This document shows, one piece after another, positions 27,821-36,278 of a stretch of DNA of 64,000 nt. Location of the stretch: contig NZ_LGHP01000001.1 in NCBI RefSeq assembly GCF_001280845.1, positions 4,075,093 to 4,139,092 of the forward strand, given 5' to 3'. The position numbers and the translations under genes are program-made. The DNA is from Bacillus sp. FJAT-28004 (lineage in GTDB: Bacteria > Bacillota > Bacilli > Paenibacillales > Paenibacillaceae). Each line of letters begins with the position of its first letter. Position 1 is the first letter of the stretch. Under the pieces are notes generated by a model. That model ran no database searches. It was not told the DNA's origin and was given only the letters and a program-made list of their open reading frames with translations.

Positions 27821-28708
27821 ATGGTACAATCCAAAGCCCTCGGGTCCAGATTTGTTAATATACTCATTATTGCGGCATTGTTGATGATCACTTTTCTTTC
27901 CATTGTTCCACTAATCAATACGATTGTCATTTCGATAAGCAGCAGTACAGCTGTAAATGCGGGAGAGGTTTATTTTATCCCCATTGATATTAATTTTTCC
28001 TCCTACGAGAAGATATTGAATGACACGAAGTTTTGGAAAGCATTTTTAGTATCGGTGGAGCGGGTAGTTCTTGGAGTTAGCTTGAACATGATTCTGACTA
28101 TATTGATGGCATACCCGCTATCCAAAGGCATCAAGCAGTTTAAGTCTAGAAATGTATATATGTGGATCATTATATTTACGATGTTGTTTAGCGGTGGTAT
28201 TGTTCCATGGTTTATGGTCATTAGCAATCTTGGTTTGATCAATTCCATCTGGGCTCTCGTATTGCCTGGTGCCGTTCCTGTGTTTAATGTCATCTTGCTC
28301 ATGAATTTTTTCAAAGGTATTCCAAGAGAGCTTGAAGAAGCTGCCTTTATGGATGGAGCGGGTCCGTTAAAAACATTATTTTATATTTTTCTTCCGGTCT
28401 CCTTGCCAAGCTTAGCTACCATTGCTTTGTTTGCCATTGTGGGTCATTGGAACAACTTCTTTGACGGGATTATTCTAATTAATGACAGTACAAAAATTCC
28501 TTTGCAGACCTATCTTCAACAGCTCAGTCTGACACGGGATCAACTGCAGAATCTTACGGTGGAGCAGCTTAAGGAGTTTAACAAGGTGTCCAATGTCACA
28601 TTAAACTCAGCAAAAATATTGGTATCGATGATTCCTATCTTATTAATCTATCCCTTCCTGCAGCGTTTCCTTATTCACGGAATCGTCTTAGGATCGGTAA
28701 AAGAATAG
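27821..28708 (+). CDS. Sugar ABC transporter permease, LplC/YtcP type
   Basis: A 295-residue six-helix permease, partner of the LplB-type gene 9 bp upstream. The EAA loop is ELEEAAFMDGAGPLKTLF, and the C-terminus ends PFLQRFLIHGIVLGSVKE as usual for the class. AGGAGGT lies seven bases before the ATG, a strong site. Importer genes end here; in related operons a glycoside hydrolase often follows, but here only a tiny ORF and a hairpin do. Confidence 0.9.
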   Translation: MVQSKALGSRFVNILIIAALLMITFLSIVPLINTIVISISSSTAVNAGEVYFIPIDINFSSYEKILNDTKFWKAFLVSVERVVLGVSLNMILTILMAYPLSKGIKQFKSRNVYMWIIIFTMLFSGGIVPWFMVISNLGLINSIWALVLPGAVPVFNVILLMNFFKGIPRELEEAAFMDGAGPLKTLFYIFLPVSLPSLATIALFAIVGHWNNFFDGIILINDSTKIPLQTYLQQLSLTRDQLQNLTVEQLKEFNKVSNVTLNSAKILVSMIPILLIYPFLQRFLIHGIVLGSVKE

Positions 28709-28745
28709 TTAATAAAACATATAACTCGCAATACTACACAGGAGA

Positions 28746-28781
28746 ATGATTATGCCTGGACAGGAAATCAGAAAGTCTTAA
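28746..28781 (+). CDS. Eleven-codon ORF with ribosome site, possible remnant or leader
   Basis: ATG at 28746 opens a frame encoding MIMPGQEIRKS and stops at 28779-28781. CAGGAGA directly before it is a possible ribosome site although only about two bases away; the second ATG at 28752 has better spacing. It sits where a further gene of an importer operon would normally begin, and a terminator follows at 28794. It may be the stump of a deleted gene, or be meaningless. Confidence 0.25.
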   Translation: MIMPGQEIRKS

Positions 28782-28793
28782 TTCATATGTTGA

Positions 28794-28825
28794 TCCACAA
28801 CCAAATAGGGTTGTGGATTTTCTTT
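28794..28825 (+). terminator. Terminator, dispersed CCACAACC/GGTTGTGG type
   Basis: TCCACAACC pairs with GGTTGTGGA across AAATAG, followed by TTTTCTTTT. It ends the importer operon and shares its stem with hairpins at 11115, 44907 and 59813. Confidence 0.85.
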
Positions 28826-28961
28826 TACGGGGAAAAAGCAAATAGACACCTGTCAATGGAATAAAACATAAATTTACTTTAATATAGCGTTAACTTATGT
28901 GAAATCTAGTGGTAAATGTGGTATGTTTATGTAAATTGCGTTTAACAGGAGCGGTTCATCA

Positions 28962-29960
28962 ATGAAGGTTAGTATATTTGATGTTGCTAAGAAATCGGGA
29001 TTGTCAGTCGTTACGGTATCCAGAGTTCTTAATAAATCGACATCCGTGCGCCAGAAGAATAAAGAAAAAGTGTTGCAGGCCATGAAGGACCTGGACTATC
29101 ATCCGAACGCATCAGCCCGGAGCCTCGCAAGCGGCAAAACCGGTATTATCGGATTAACATTGACCACATTGCATGACACTGTTCTTGACGCTGTAGTCAA
29201 GGAGATTAATGATAGCTTGGCAGAGCAGGGTTATTTTCTCGCACTCTCCATCTCACAAGGAGACGAGGATTCGTTCAACCGTTCGATGTTTCAAGAGGAT
29301 CGTGTAGATGGGGTTATTTTGCTCTCGCCAATTAATGCAGATATATATGTAATGGAGCTTAAAAAGAGGAAAATTCCTTTTGTCATTCTGGATAATCAGC
29401 AGCGTAATCCGACGGTTCCATCTGTTATCGTTAATAATTTTAAAGGCGGCTATGATGCAACAAAACATCTGATCGACCTTGGACATACCGATATTGCTCA
29501 TATTAGCGGGCCTGATCCGTTTCTGAGCAGCCGTGAGCGTGAGAGAGGATTTCTGTTCGCGCTTGAGGAAGCTGGTTTGCAGCCTTTCCAAGTGGAGCAA
29601 GGTTCGTTTGATATTCCTTCAGGCTACGCCATTGCTAAGCGCTGGATTGATGGAGGCAAGCTGCCTACAGCGGTATTCGCAGCAGATGACTTTATGGCGT
29701 TAGGCGTAATGGACGCTTTCAAAAATGAAGGGATTCGCATTCCTCAAGATGTATCTGTCGTAGGTTTCGATGATCAGATTTATGCGGAAGAATTTCATCC
29801 TGCACTGACAACCATTCGTTTGCCATTTGAGAAAATTGGGCGGCAGGGAGTGGATATTTTGCTGAAACTAATCAAGGATTCTCCTAAACGAAATACGATC
29901 ATGGAGTTCGATCCGGAGTTAATGGTTAGGAAATCTACGGGAGCGCCTAGAGATCGTTAA
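28962..29960 (+). CDS. LacI-family transcriptional regulator
   Basis: A 332-residue sugar-responsive repressor. The N-terminal helix-turn-helix is VSIFDVAKKSGLSVVTVSRVLNK, with hinge helix HPNASARSLASG, followed by a periplasmic-binding-protein-like sensor domain (about 62-330; GFDDQIYAEEFHPALTTIR near the end). GAGCGG precedes the ATG modestly. It stands between an Lpl-type importer operon and the GH8 operon on the same strand and may control either. Its own terminator follows at once. Confidence 0.92.
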   Translation: MKVSIFDVAKKSGLSVVTVSRVLNKSTSVRQKNKEKVLQAMKDLDYHPNASARSLASGKTGIIGLTLTTLHDTVLDAVVKEINDSLAEQGYFLALSISQGDEDSFNRSMFQEDRVDGVILLSPINADIYVMELKKRKIPFVILDNQQRNPTVPSVIVNNFKGGYDATKHLIDLGHTDIAHISGPDPFLSSRERERGFLFALEEAGLQPFQVEQGSFDIPSGYAIAKRWIDGGKLPTAVFAADDFMALGVMDAFKNEGIRIPQDVSVVGFDDQIYAEEFHPALTTIRLPFEKIGRQGVDILLKLIKDSPKRNTIMEFDPELMVRKSTGAPRDR

Positions 29961-29986
29961 GTGATAAGACAAAGGGCATTCATATT

Positions 29987-30045
29987 AAAAGAAAGAGCCA
30001 GCACAATTACTATTTCTATAGTGATTGCGCCGGCTCTTTCTTTTT
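29987..30045. terminator. Strong hairpin terminator between convergent genes
   Basis: AAAAGAAAGAGCCAGC pairs with GCCGGCTCTTTCTTTT; the interior CAATTACTA pairs with TAGTGATTG. T-rich on the plus side and A-rich on the other, so it may serve both the LacI gene and the convergent FMN reductase gene. Confidence 0.92.
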
Positions 30046-30069
30046 ATTCTGGCTGAGGAGGTATTAGCT

Positions 30070-30612
30070 CTAGTAACAAGCCTGCTCAAGTGAATGAAGC
30101 ACGGATAATAACTCCTGCTTTAGCTCAGGATCTGTAATCATGCCTTCTTTATTTAGTTTTAACGTAATATGCGGAATAATCAATGTCCCGCCCTCTACAA
30201 TCTCAGCATTAATCATTTTAAGTGTAAGCAGAAGTGAAGCATGAGCTTTATCCCCGCCCATTGGAGTAGGTGAGGCGCTGATTACCGCTGTAGGCTTATT
30301 CATAAACGCAGTAGTGGATACAAGCCAATCCAGCGCGTTTTTCAAAACGCCAGGCACACCGTTCCCATATTCGGGTGTACATATAAGCACACCATCAACT
30401 TCATTAAGCAGTGTTCTTAGCCCTTTGACCGGCACAGGTCCTTCCTCAATATCAATATCAGGGTTAAAATGCGGAAGGTCTCCTAACTCACCGTATATAG
30501 TGAATTTTATGTTTTCCGGGGCTAATCCGATGATAGCATTCATTAGTGATGTATTTGAGGAGCTTTGACGAAGACTTCCCGAGATAGCCAAGATTTTAAT
30601 TTCCTTATTCAT
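30070..30612 (-). CDS. NADPH-dependent FMN reductase family protein
   Basis: A 180-residue flavodoxin-like reductase. FMN-binding motifs are ISGSLRQSSSNTSLM at the start and TPEYGNGVPGVLKNALDWLV in the middle. Family members reduce quinones, azo dyes or chromate, or supply FMNH2; the true role here is unknown. It lies alone on the minus strand, divergent from the GH8 operon. The ATG at 30610-30612 has only a weak purine-rich site upstream. Confidence 0.88.
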   Translation of the reverse strand: MNKEIKILAISGSLRQSSSNTSLMNAIIGLAPENIKFTIYGELGDLPHFNPDIDIEEGPVPVKGLRTLLNEVDGVLICTPEYGNGVPGVLKNALDWLVSTTAFMNKPTAVISASPTPMGGDKAHASLLLTLKMINAEIVEGGTLIIPHITLKLNKEGMITDPELKQELLSVLHSLEQACY

Positions 30613-31146
30613 TCCACTTCATCTCATTTCTTCTAAGATTTTAATAACTCGATAATGAGTTACCGGGTGTAATGATACGCAAGTACATTCATATTTATTA
30701 TCTCATTTGAACACAAGAAGGGCGTCTTTTCAAATTACTTCTGCCCTACAGAGTGGAAAGGACATAGCCTTTATTTATATTACCCTTATAAAAATGTGCT
30801 ATTTGATAAGAAACTACTCCTCTATCAAACGGTTGAGTATTAAATTGAAACACGATCATTGAATAGCTTCTTACTCTTAAAAGTTTAAGCGTTTAAATAA
30901 AATATATGACAAAATCAACGTTTAATAGTTATAAGAGACAAGTAAAGACAAAAACAGAAACAGTGCATTTATCTACAAGTTAAAGGATATATAGAATCCA
31001 TAATAAGCAAATAAAATATTAATTGACATATTTTGAATGTCGGTATAAACTCATGTTGAATATTAAAGCGGTTAAACTTTCGCTATCGATTTAAGATTTT
31101 CTCGGATTTGCTTCTTTCATTATTAAAAAGAAAAGAGGTTAGTTTC
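30613..31146. promoter_or_regulatory. Divergent intergenic region with GH8 promoter and operator-like sites
   Basis: A 534-bp AT-rich gap without a convincing gene. For the GH8 operon, TTGACA at 31023-31028 and TAAACT at 31046-31051 are 17 bases apart, a good sigma-A promoter candidate (TATAAA at 31044 overlaps with shorter spacing). TTAAAGCGGTTAAA at 31063-31076, just past the expected start point, resembles a CcpA cre or LacI-family operator. A second such near-palindrome, TTTAAGCGTTTAAA, is at 30884-30897. Either could bind CcpA or the LacI regulator encoded at 28962. Confidence 0.5.
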
Positions 31147-33015
31147 ATGAGGATTAAAAGGCTATCAACGATTCGTTTCTCGACTTGTCTGACTCTCGTG
31201 TTCATGATGTTGACGCTGAATCTTTCGAACTTGGCAGCTGCGGCAGAAGGTTCAACAGAAAAAGGACCACTCAAAGCATTTCCGCAGCATACCGCTTACG
31301 CGGAAGGGTCGATTAAGCCTAACCATGTCCCGCAAGAACAACTGGATAATACAGTGAAAAAATTATACGACGAGTGGAAAGTAAAATACTTAAAAGAAAA
31401 TCCATATACGAAAGGTCAATATTATGTTTGGTACGCGGACGGGGACTGGTTTGTGGGCAACGAAATTACGGTCTCGGAAGCACACGGGTACGGGATGTTA
31501 ATAACAGCTCTGATGGCTGGTCATGATCCGAATGCGAAGAAATATTTTGATGGTATGTATCGTTACTTTAGAGCACATCCAAGTGAAATCAATCCAGATT
31601 TAATGGCTTGGCAGCAGGGGGATACAGGCAAGGCTATCGTTGATATAAACGGTATAGATTCAGCTACGGATGGAGATTTGGATATCGCTTATGCGCTGCT
31701 GCTCGCTGGTGAGCAATGGGGAAATGATGGAGAAATCAATTATTTAGCGCAAGCCCGTAAAGTTATAGATGCCATTATGCAAAGTGAAGTGAATCAGGAA
31801 GACTGGATCTTAAGACTTGCGGATTGGGCGACGACTGACAAATGGGCTAGTGCGACACGCTCATCCGATTTCATGCTGCAGCATCTGAAGGATTTCCGGA
31901 ACGTTTCTGATGATCCACGCTGGGATAAAGTTATCGACAAAACGTATGGTATTATACGAAACCTCTACAAAAACTCCAGTCCTAATGCAGGACTTCTCCC
32001 AGACTTCGTCGTGAAAAAGGGCAACAGCTTCATTCCTGCACCGCCAGAATTTCTTGAATCCATTTATGATGGCGACTATAGCTATAACTCCTCCCGAATC
32101 CCATGGCGTCTTGGAACGGATTACTTAATTACAGGGGACAACAGGGCGAAAGATCAGTTAAGCACACTGAATGCATGGATACGCAAAACAACGAAAAATG
32201 ACCCTAGCCATATTATGGCGGGATACAAGTTAGATGGGTCAAAAGCGATAGCAGATTATGAAGATATCTCGTTCGCCGCTCCGCTAATGGTAAGCGCAAT
32301 GGTCGATTCTTCTAATCAAGAGTGGCTCAATAAATTATGGGATTACAATGCCGCGGTCAAGACGGAAGAAGATTTGTATTTCGGCAATAATCTTAGGTTG
32401 TTAAGCATGATTGTCGTATCTGGCAACTGGTGGTCACCAACCATCGTTGATATGAAAGCGTCTTCTGATCCAGGCAACTTTAAAGATATTGCGGGTCATT
32501 GGGCAGAATCCAATATTCGTAAAGCTGCTGTGGCAGGCATCGTGAAGGGTTATGCCGATGCCAACTTTAATCCTAATCGTTCCGTAACTCGCGCAGAGTT
32601 TGCTGCTATGATGATGCAAATAATAAAGCCGCAATCAAATGGAGCTGAGCTTACGTTTAGTGATACGTCTGCAATCAGTGAGTGGGCTGTAAAGGCGGTA
32701 TCACAAGCTGTTGAGCTAGGAATCGTCTCAGGTTATGAGGATGGCAGCTTCCAACCTAATGCTCCGATTTCACGAGCGGAGATGGCTGTGATGATTGCAA
32801 ATGGCATGAATATCGAAGCGGATGCTACTGCCATACCGGGGTTCGCTGACGATAATGAAATACCAGGCTGGGCCAAAAAAGCAGTAGAGTCTGCGAAGAA
32901 AAATGGCATTGTACAAGGGCGCAGCGGCAATTTATTTGTGCCTAATGCGATAGCTAGCCGTGCAGAAGCGGTAACGATGCTGCTGAGCATGCAAGCAATT
33001 GTAGAAAAGGAATAG
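31147..33015 (+). CDS. SLH-anchored glycoside hydrolase family 8 (endoglucanase/chitosanase type)
   Basis: A 622-residue surface enzyme: signal peptide 1-34, GH8 (alpha/alpha)6 barrel about 45-435, three SLH repeats about 443-622. The acid Glu111 lies in TVSEAHGYGMLI and the GH8 signature is SATDGDLDIAYALLLAGEQWG-like with Asp175. GH8 includes cellulases, lichenases, chitosanases and xylanases; the motif wording is closest to the chitosanase/lichenase group as I remember it, without alignment. AGAGG eight bases before the ATG at 31147 supports this start over the TTG at 31108. It heads an operon with an importer, a BadF-type kinase and a GH43 enzyme; a sugar kinase of the GlcNAc/GlcN type would fit chitosan, GH43 would fit a xylan-like glycan. 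Confidence 0.9.
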   Translation: MRIKRLSTIRFSTCLTLVFMMLTLNLSNLAAAAEGSTEKGPLKAFPQHTAYAEGSIKPNHVPQEQLDNTVKKLYDEWKVKYLKENPYTKGQYYVWYADGDWFVGNEITVSEAHGYGMLITALMAGHDPNAKKYFDGMYRYFRAHPSEINPDLMAWQQGDTGKAIVDINGIDSATDGDLDIAYALLLAGEQWGNDGEINYLAQARKVIDAIMQSEVNQEDWILRLADWATTDKWASATRSSDFMLQHLKDFRNVSDDPRWDKVIDKTYGIIRNLYKNSSPNAGLLPDFVVKKGNSFIPAPPEFLESIYDGDYSYNSSRIPWRLGTDYLITGDNRAKDQLSTLNAWIRKTTKNDPSHIMAGYKLDGSKAIADYEDISFAAPLMVSAMVDSSNQEWLNKLWDYNAAVKTEEDLYFGNNLRLLSMIVVSGNWWSPTIVDMKASSDPGNFKDIAGHWAESNIRKAAVAGIVKGYADANFNPNRSVTRAEFAAMMMQIIKPQSNGAELTFSDTSAISEWAVKAVSQAVELGIVSGYEDGSFQPNAPISRAEMAVMIANGMNIEADATAIPGFADDNEIPGWAKKAVESAKKNGIVQGRSGNLFVPNAIASRAEAVTMLLSMQAIVEKE

Positions 33016-33043
33016 GAAACCGAATGGAAGGGGGGCGGTTTTA

Positions 33044-33940
33044 CTGAAGAGCAGCAAATTTCAGAGGCGGGAAAACAAACACTTTTATCTATTTATTTCT
33101 CCATGGATTATTGGTTTTCTTATATTTGCTTTATATCCAGTAGGCGCTTCATTGTACTACAGCTTCACGGACTACGATATTATTAACCCGCCCGTTTTCG
33201 TGGGATTGGACAATTTCAGAGAGCTCTTTCAGGATCAACAGTTTTATAACTCGATAATGGTTACAATCAAGTACACCCTTATCAGCGTTCCTATAACGTT
33301 ATTTTTATCTCTTATGTTTGCAATCTTGATTAATCAGAAGATTCCCTTTAACGGGTTTTTCCGTACAGCGATGTATTTTCCAAGTATGATTTCAGGCGTA
33401 TCGATGGCCTTGTTATGGTTCTGGGTATTCAATCCGCAGGCGGGATTGTTCAACTATGGGTTATCGTTTTTCGGAATTGAACCGATCCACTGGTTTTTGG
33501 ATGAGAATTACGCTTTAGGGGCTCTCATTATTATGTCGTTCTGGGGACTCGGCGCAGGCATGCTTATTTTCCTAGCGGGGCTCCAAGGTGTGCCAGCCCA
33601 TCTGCTGGAGGCAGCAAGGCTCGATGGCGCTGGCCGCTGGAAAACATTTTGGAACGTAACATTCCCGATGATTTCGCCCGTATTTCTGTTCCAGCTTATT
33701 ATTGGTGTCATTGAATCCTTTCAAGTGTTTACACAGGCCTATACGATCACGCGTGGCGGACCGAATTACTCTACCTGGTTTTACGTGTATAACATTTACA
33801 TCAATGCGTTCAAAAATTTCCGTTATGGATATGCGTCTACCATGGCCTGGATACTACTCGTTGCAGTATTAGTTGTTACCTACTTTATTATGAGAACGTC
33901 GAAACGATACGTTTACTACGAAGGAGGTGGCAACAAATGA
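33044..33940 (+). CDS. Sugar ABC transporter permease (MalF type) with apparent CTG start
   Basis: A 298-residue six-helix permease. The frame is open from 33005, and between there and 33151 it contains no ATG, GTG or TTG. A start at the TTG at 33152 would lose the first membrane helix (FISPWIIGFLIFALYPVGA), which matches family N-termini. GGAAGGGGGGCGG at 33026-33038 ends about 5-8 bases before CTG 33044, giving MKSSKFQRRENKHFYLFISP, so CTG initiation is the best reading. The EAA loop is HLLEAARLDGAGRWKTF. It overlaps the next permease by ATGA. Partners are the permease at 33937 and the lipoprotein at 34855; a shared ATPase elsewhere is inferred. Confidence 0.82.
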   Translation: MKSSKFQRRENKHFYLFISPWIIGFLIFALYPVGASLYYSFTDYDIINPPVFVGLDNFRELFQDQQFYNSIMVTIKYTLISVPITLFLSLMFAILINQKIPFNGFFRTAMYFPSMISGVSMALLWFWVFNPQAGLFNYGLSFFGIEPIHWFLDENYALGALIIMSFWGLGAGMLIFLAGLQGVPAHLLEAARLDGAGRWKTFWNVTFPMISPVFLFQLIIGVIESFQVFTQAYTITRGGPNYSTWFYVYNIYINAFKNFRYGYASTMAWILLVAVLVVTYFIMRTSKRYVYYEGGGNK

Positions 33941-34818
33941 GTGAAGTAACCTCGGACGCAATCTCAAAACGATTAGTTGTGAAAAAGAAGCTGAAGTTAT
34001 CGCAAATAATTGGATTCCTCATTTTATTGGCGGTAACGATCACGATGTTGTCACCGGTTTGGTTTATGCTCTCGACATCCCTAAAGACGACCAAAGAAAT
34101 GCTGATGTTTCCTCCGACGATCATTCCTAAAGTGTTTGCTTGGGAAAACTTTAGTGAATTGTTTACCAATACCGACATTAAATTCGGCCAGCAATATAAG
34201 AACAGCTTAATTGTTGGCATATTCACCGTTATCGGAACGGTGCTTTCCTCATCATTCGTTGCGTTTGGATTTGCTAGATACAAGGGAAAAGGCAGTGGAC
34301 TTATGTTCATGCTAGTGCTCAGCACTTTGATGCTGCCTTATCCGGCTATCATGATTCCGCAGTTCCTTTTATTCATGAATCTTGGACTGCATGATTCGTT
34401 ATTGCCGCTCATTCTGCCAGCTTTTTTTGGGTCAGCTTATATGATTTTTTTGTTAAGACAATTTTTCTCTACGCTGCCTGATGAGCTTTATAACGCCGGC
34501 CGGATAGACGGTTGCAGTGAGTTTAGACTGTACTGGAATATTACGCTTCCTTTAGCAGGCCCGGCGCTTGCTACGGTTGCCATATTTTCATTCATTTGGA
34601 GTTGGAACGACCTGCTCAGCCCTGTACTTTACCTAGATTCGCAGGAGAACTTCACGCTTCCAGTAGGGATGGCTGCTATGCTGTCATCGAAGTTTCGTTT
34701 AGCGCCTTGGAATTTACTGATGGCCGCTTCGATTCTTTCCGTACTGCCGATTATCGTGTTGTTTGCGGTGGCACAGAAGAGATTTGTTGAGGGGATCGTA
34801 CTTACAGGCATTAAATAG
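33937..34818 (+). CDS. Sugar ABC transporter permease (MalG type)
   Basis: A 293-residue membrane permease with six helices, partner of the preceding MalF-type subunit, whose stop it overlaps by four bases. EAA loop: ELYNAGRIDGCSEFRLYW. The end VAQKRFVEGIVLTGIK is typical of MalG-like proteins. AAGGAGGTGG before the ATG is a very strong ribosome site. The substrate-binding protein gene follows by 36 bp. Confidence 0.92.
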   Translation: MSEVTSDAISKRLVVKKKLKLSQIIGFLILLAVTITMLSPVWFMLSTSLKTTKEMLMFPPTIIPKVFAWENFSELFTNTDIKFGQQYKNSLIVGIFTVIGTVLSSSFVAFGFARYKGKGSGLMFMLVLSTLMLPYPAIMIPQFLLFMNLGLHDSLLPLILPAFFGSAYMIFLLRQFFSTLPDELYNAGRIDGCSEFRLYWNITLPLAGPALATVAIFSFIWSWNDLLSPVLYLDSQENFTLPVGMAAMLSSKFRLAPWNLLMAASILSVLPIIVLFAVAQKRFVEGIVLTGIK

Positions 34819-34854
34819 TCTATGGAATCTAATAAAACCAAGGGGGAAATTAGA

Positions 34855-36198
34855 ATGAAGAATAAGAAATGGATATCTATTACCGCTATTCTCGCATTAT
34901 CGCTGCTTGCAACCGCATGTTCGAACAACGGAAACACGGGTTCTGGTAAAGAAAAGCAAGTAACGATCACGCATTATACGATTGACTCGCCCGACAGAAC
35001 GTTTGTAGAGAAGCTGATTCCAGAGTTTGAAGCTAAACATCCGAACATCAAGGTGAAAGTAACCAAAGCACCTTACGAACAATTTGATTCCAAGCTGCAA
35101 TCATCCATCGCTGCGAAAAATGCGCCGGACGTAACCTCTCACTGGGGGTATGGCGGGTTTATGGAATACTACAACAAAGATATGCTGCTGGATATGACAC
35201 CTTATTTTGAAGACTTCAAAGCTTCTGATTACAATATTCCGGAAGATGTTATGAACATCTACAAGGTAGATGGTAAAACCTATGGTATTCCGCTTAATAG
35301 TTACGTAACCGTTATGTTATATAACAAGGATCTTTTCGATAAGGCAGGACTTCCTTACCCTCCAACAGATTACGAGGACAAGAGCTGGACTTTTGACAAA
35401 ATGGTCGAATATGCGAAGAAGCTGACAGTGGACTCCGATAATTTGGAGGAAGCTCAGTATGGCGTGGATTTTGGGTTTGGTGAGCGTGACCAACGTCCTC
35501 AATATTTCGGAGCGAATGTCTATTCCGATGACACGTGGACTAATGGCGGCAAACCTTCAGAGATTAATTTGACAAAACCTGATGTTATCGACGCTTACAA
35601 AACGCTTTATGGTCTAATTCATGATTTGAAAGTTTCACCAACACCAGCATTCTCCCAATCGGTATCCGGCCAATTCGGTGATCCATTCTTATCGGGTAAA
35701 ATAGCAATGTCTGTTGTTGGTTCGTGGAGCCTAGCTGCCGCTGCAGATTTCAACTTTAAAGTAGGTGTTGCTGCGGTTCCTGTAAGTCCAAAAGGCGATG
35801 TGCGAAGCGTACTTTACGTTGATCCATTATTCGTATTGAAGGGTTCAAAACATCCAAAGGAAGCTGCGGAGTGGATTAAGTTCTTGATTACAACGGAAAT
35901 TCAGGAGAAATCGATCGAGCTTAGCGGAGGCAATCCTCCAGTAAACCAAGCTGCAGCAGAGAAGTATTACAATAACTTCGAAGGCATCGATCCAGCAGGC
36001 ATTAAGCAAGTATTCGATGGCGCTTATAAATACGGTTTTGAATCGTACAATCACCTTATTTCCAACTACTCTCAAATTAATGAGCTATTCATCAATGAGC
36101 TCTCAGGTGTGGAGAACGGAAAACAGAAGGTTGAGGATGTGCTTCCAGTCATTGAACAGAAGCTGAAGGATCTATTGGCAAGAGTAAATAAGGAATAG
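34855..36198 (+). CDS. Extracellular sugar-binding lipoprotein (family 1)
   Basis: A 447-residue solute-binding protein with lipoprotein signal ALSLLATACSNNG, lipid-anchored at Cys22. The body VTITHYTIDSPDRTFVEKLI and FEAKHPNIKVKVTKAPYEQF is typical of MalE-type oligosaccharide binders. AAGGGGGAA lies about 7 bases before the ATG at 34855; an in-frame ATG at 34822 has no such site and would spoil the lipoprotein signal. It captures the product of the GH8 enzyme, by inference from the operon. A terminator follows. Confidence 0.92.
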   Translation: MKNKKWISITAILALSLLATACSNNGNTGSGKEKQVTITHYTIDSPDRTFVEKLIPEFEAKHPNIKVKVTKAPYEQFDSKLQSSIAAKNAPDVTSHWGYGGFMEYYNKDMLLDMTPYFEDFKASDYNIPEDVMNIYKVDGKTYGIPLNSYVTVMLYNKDLFDKAGLPYPPTDYEDKSWTFDKMVEYAKKLTVDSDNLEEAQYGVDFGFGERDQRPQYFGANVYSDDTWTNGGKPSEINLTKPDVIDAYKTLYGLIHDLKVSPTPAFSQSVSGQFGDPFLSGKIAMSVVGSWSLAAAADFNFKVGVAAVPVSPKGDVRSVLYVDPLFVLKGSKHPKEAAEWIKFLITTEIQEKSIELSGGNPPVNQAAAEKYYNNFEGIDPAGIKQVFDGAYKYGFESYNHLISNYSQINELFINELSGVENGKQKVEDVLPVIEQKLKDLLARVNKE

Positions 36199-36203
36199 GT
36201 TAA

Positions 36204-36240
36204 GGGGGAGGGGCGAAATATGCTGCTCCCCTCTTTTTTT
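36204..36240 (+). terminator. Terminator after the binding protein gene
   Basis: GGGGGAGGGGC pairs with GCTCCCCTC, followed by seven T residues. It may be partial, because kinase and GH43 genes follow on the same strand. Confidence 0.75.
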
Positions 36241-36278
36241 GAGGCAGTGACAAACATGTAATCAAGGGAGTGAATCTG

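Noticed and set aside
33152..33154. TTG at 33152 as start of the sugar permease
   Set aside because: It would remove the first membrane helix, and there is no ribosome site before it.
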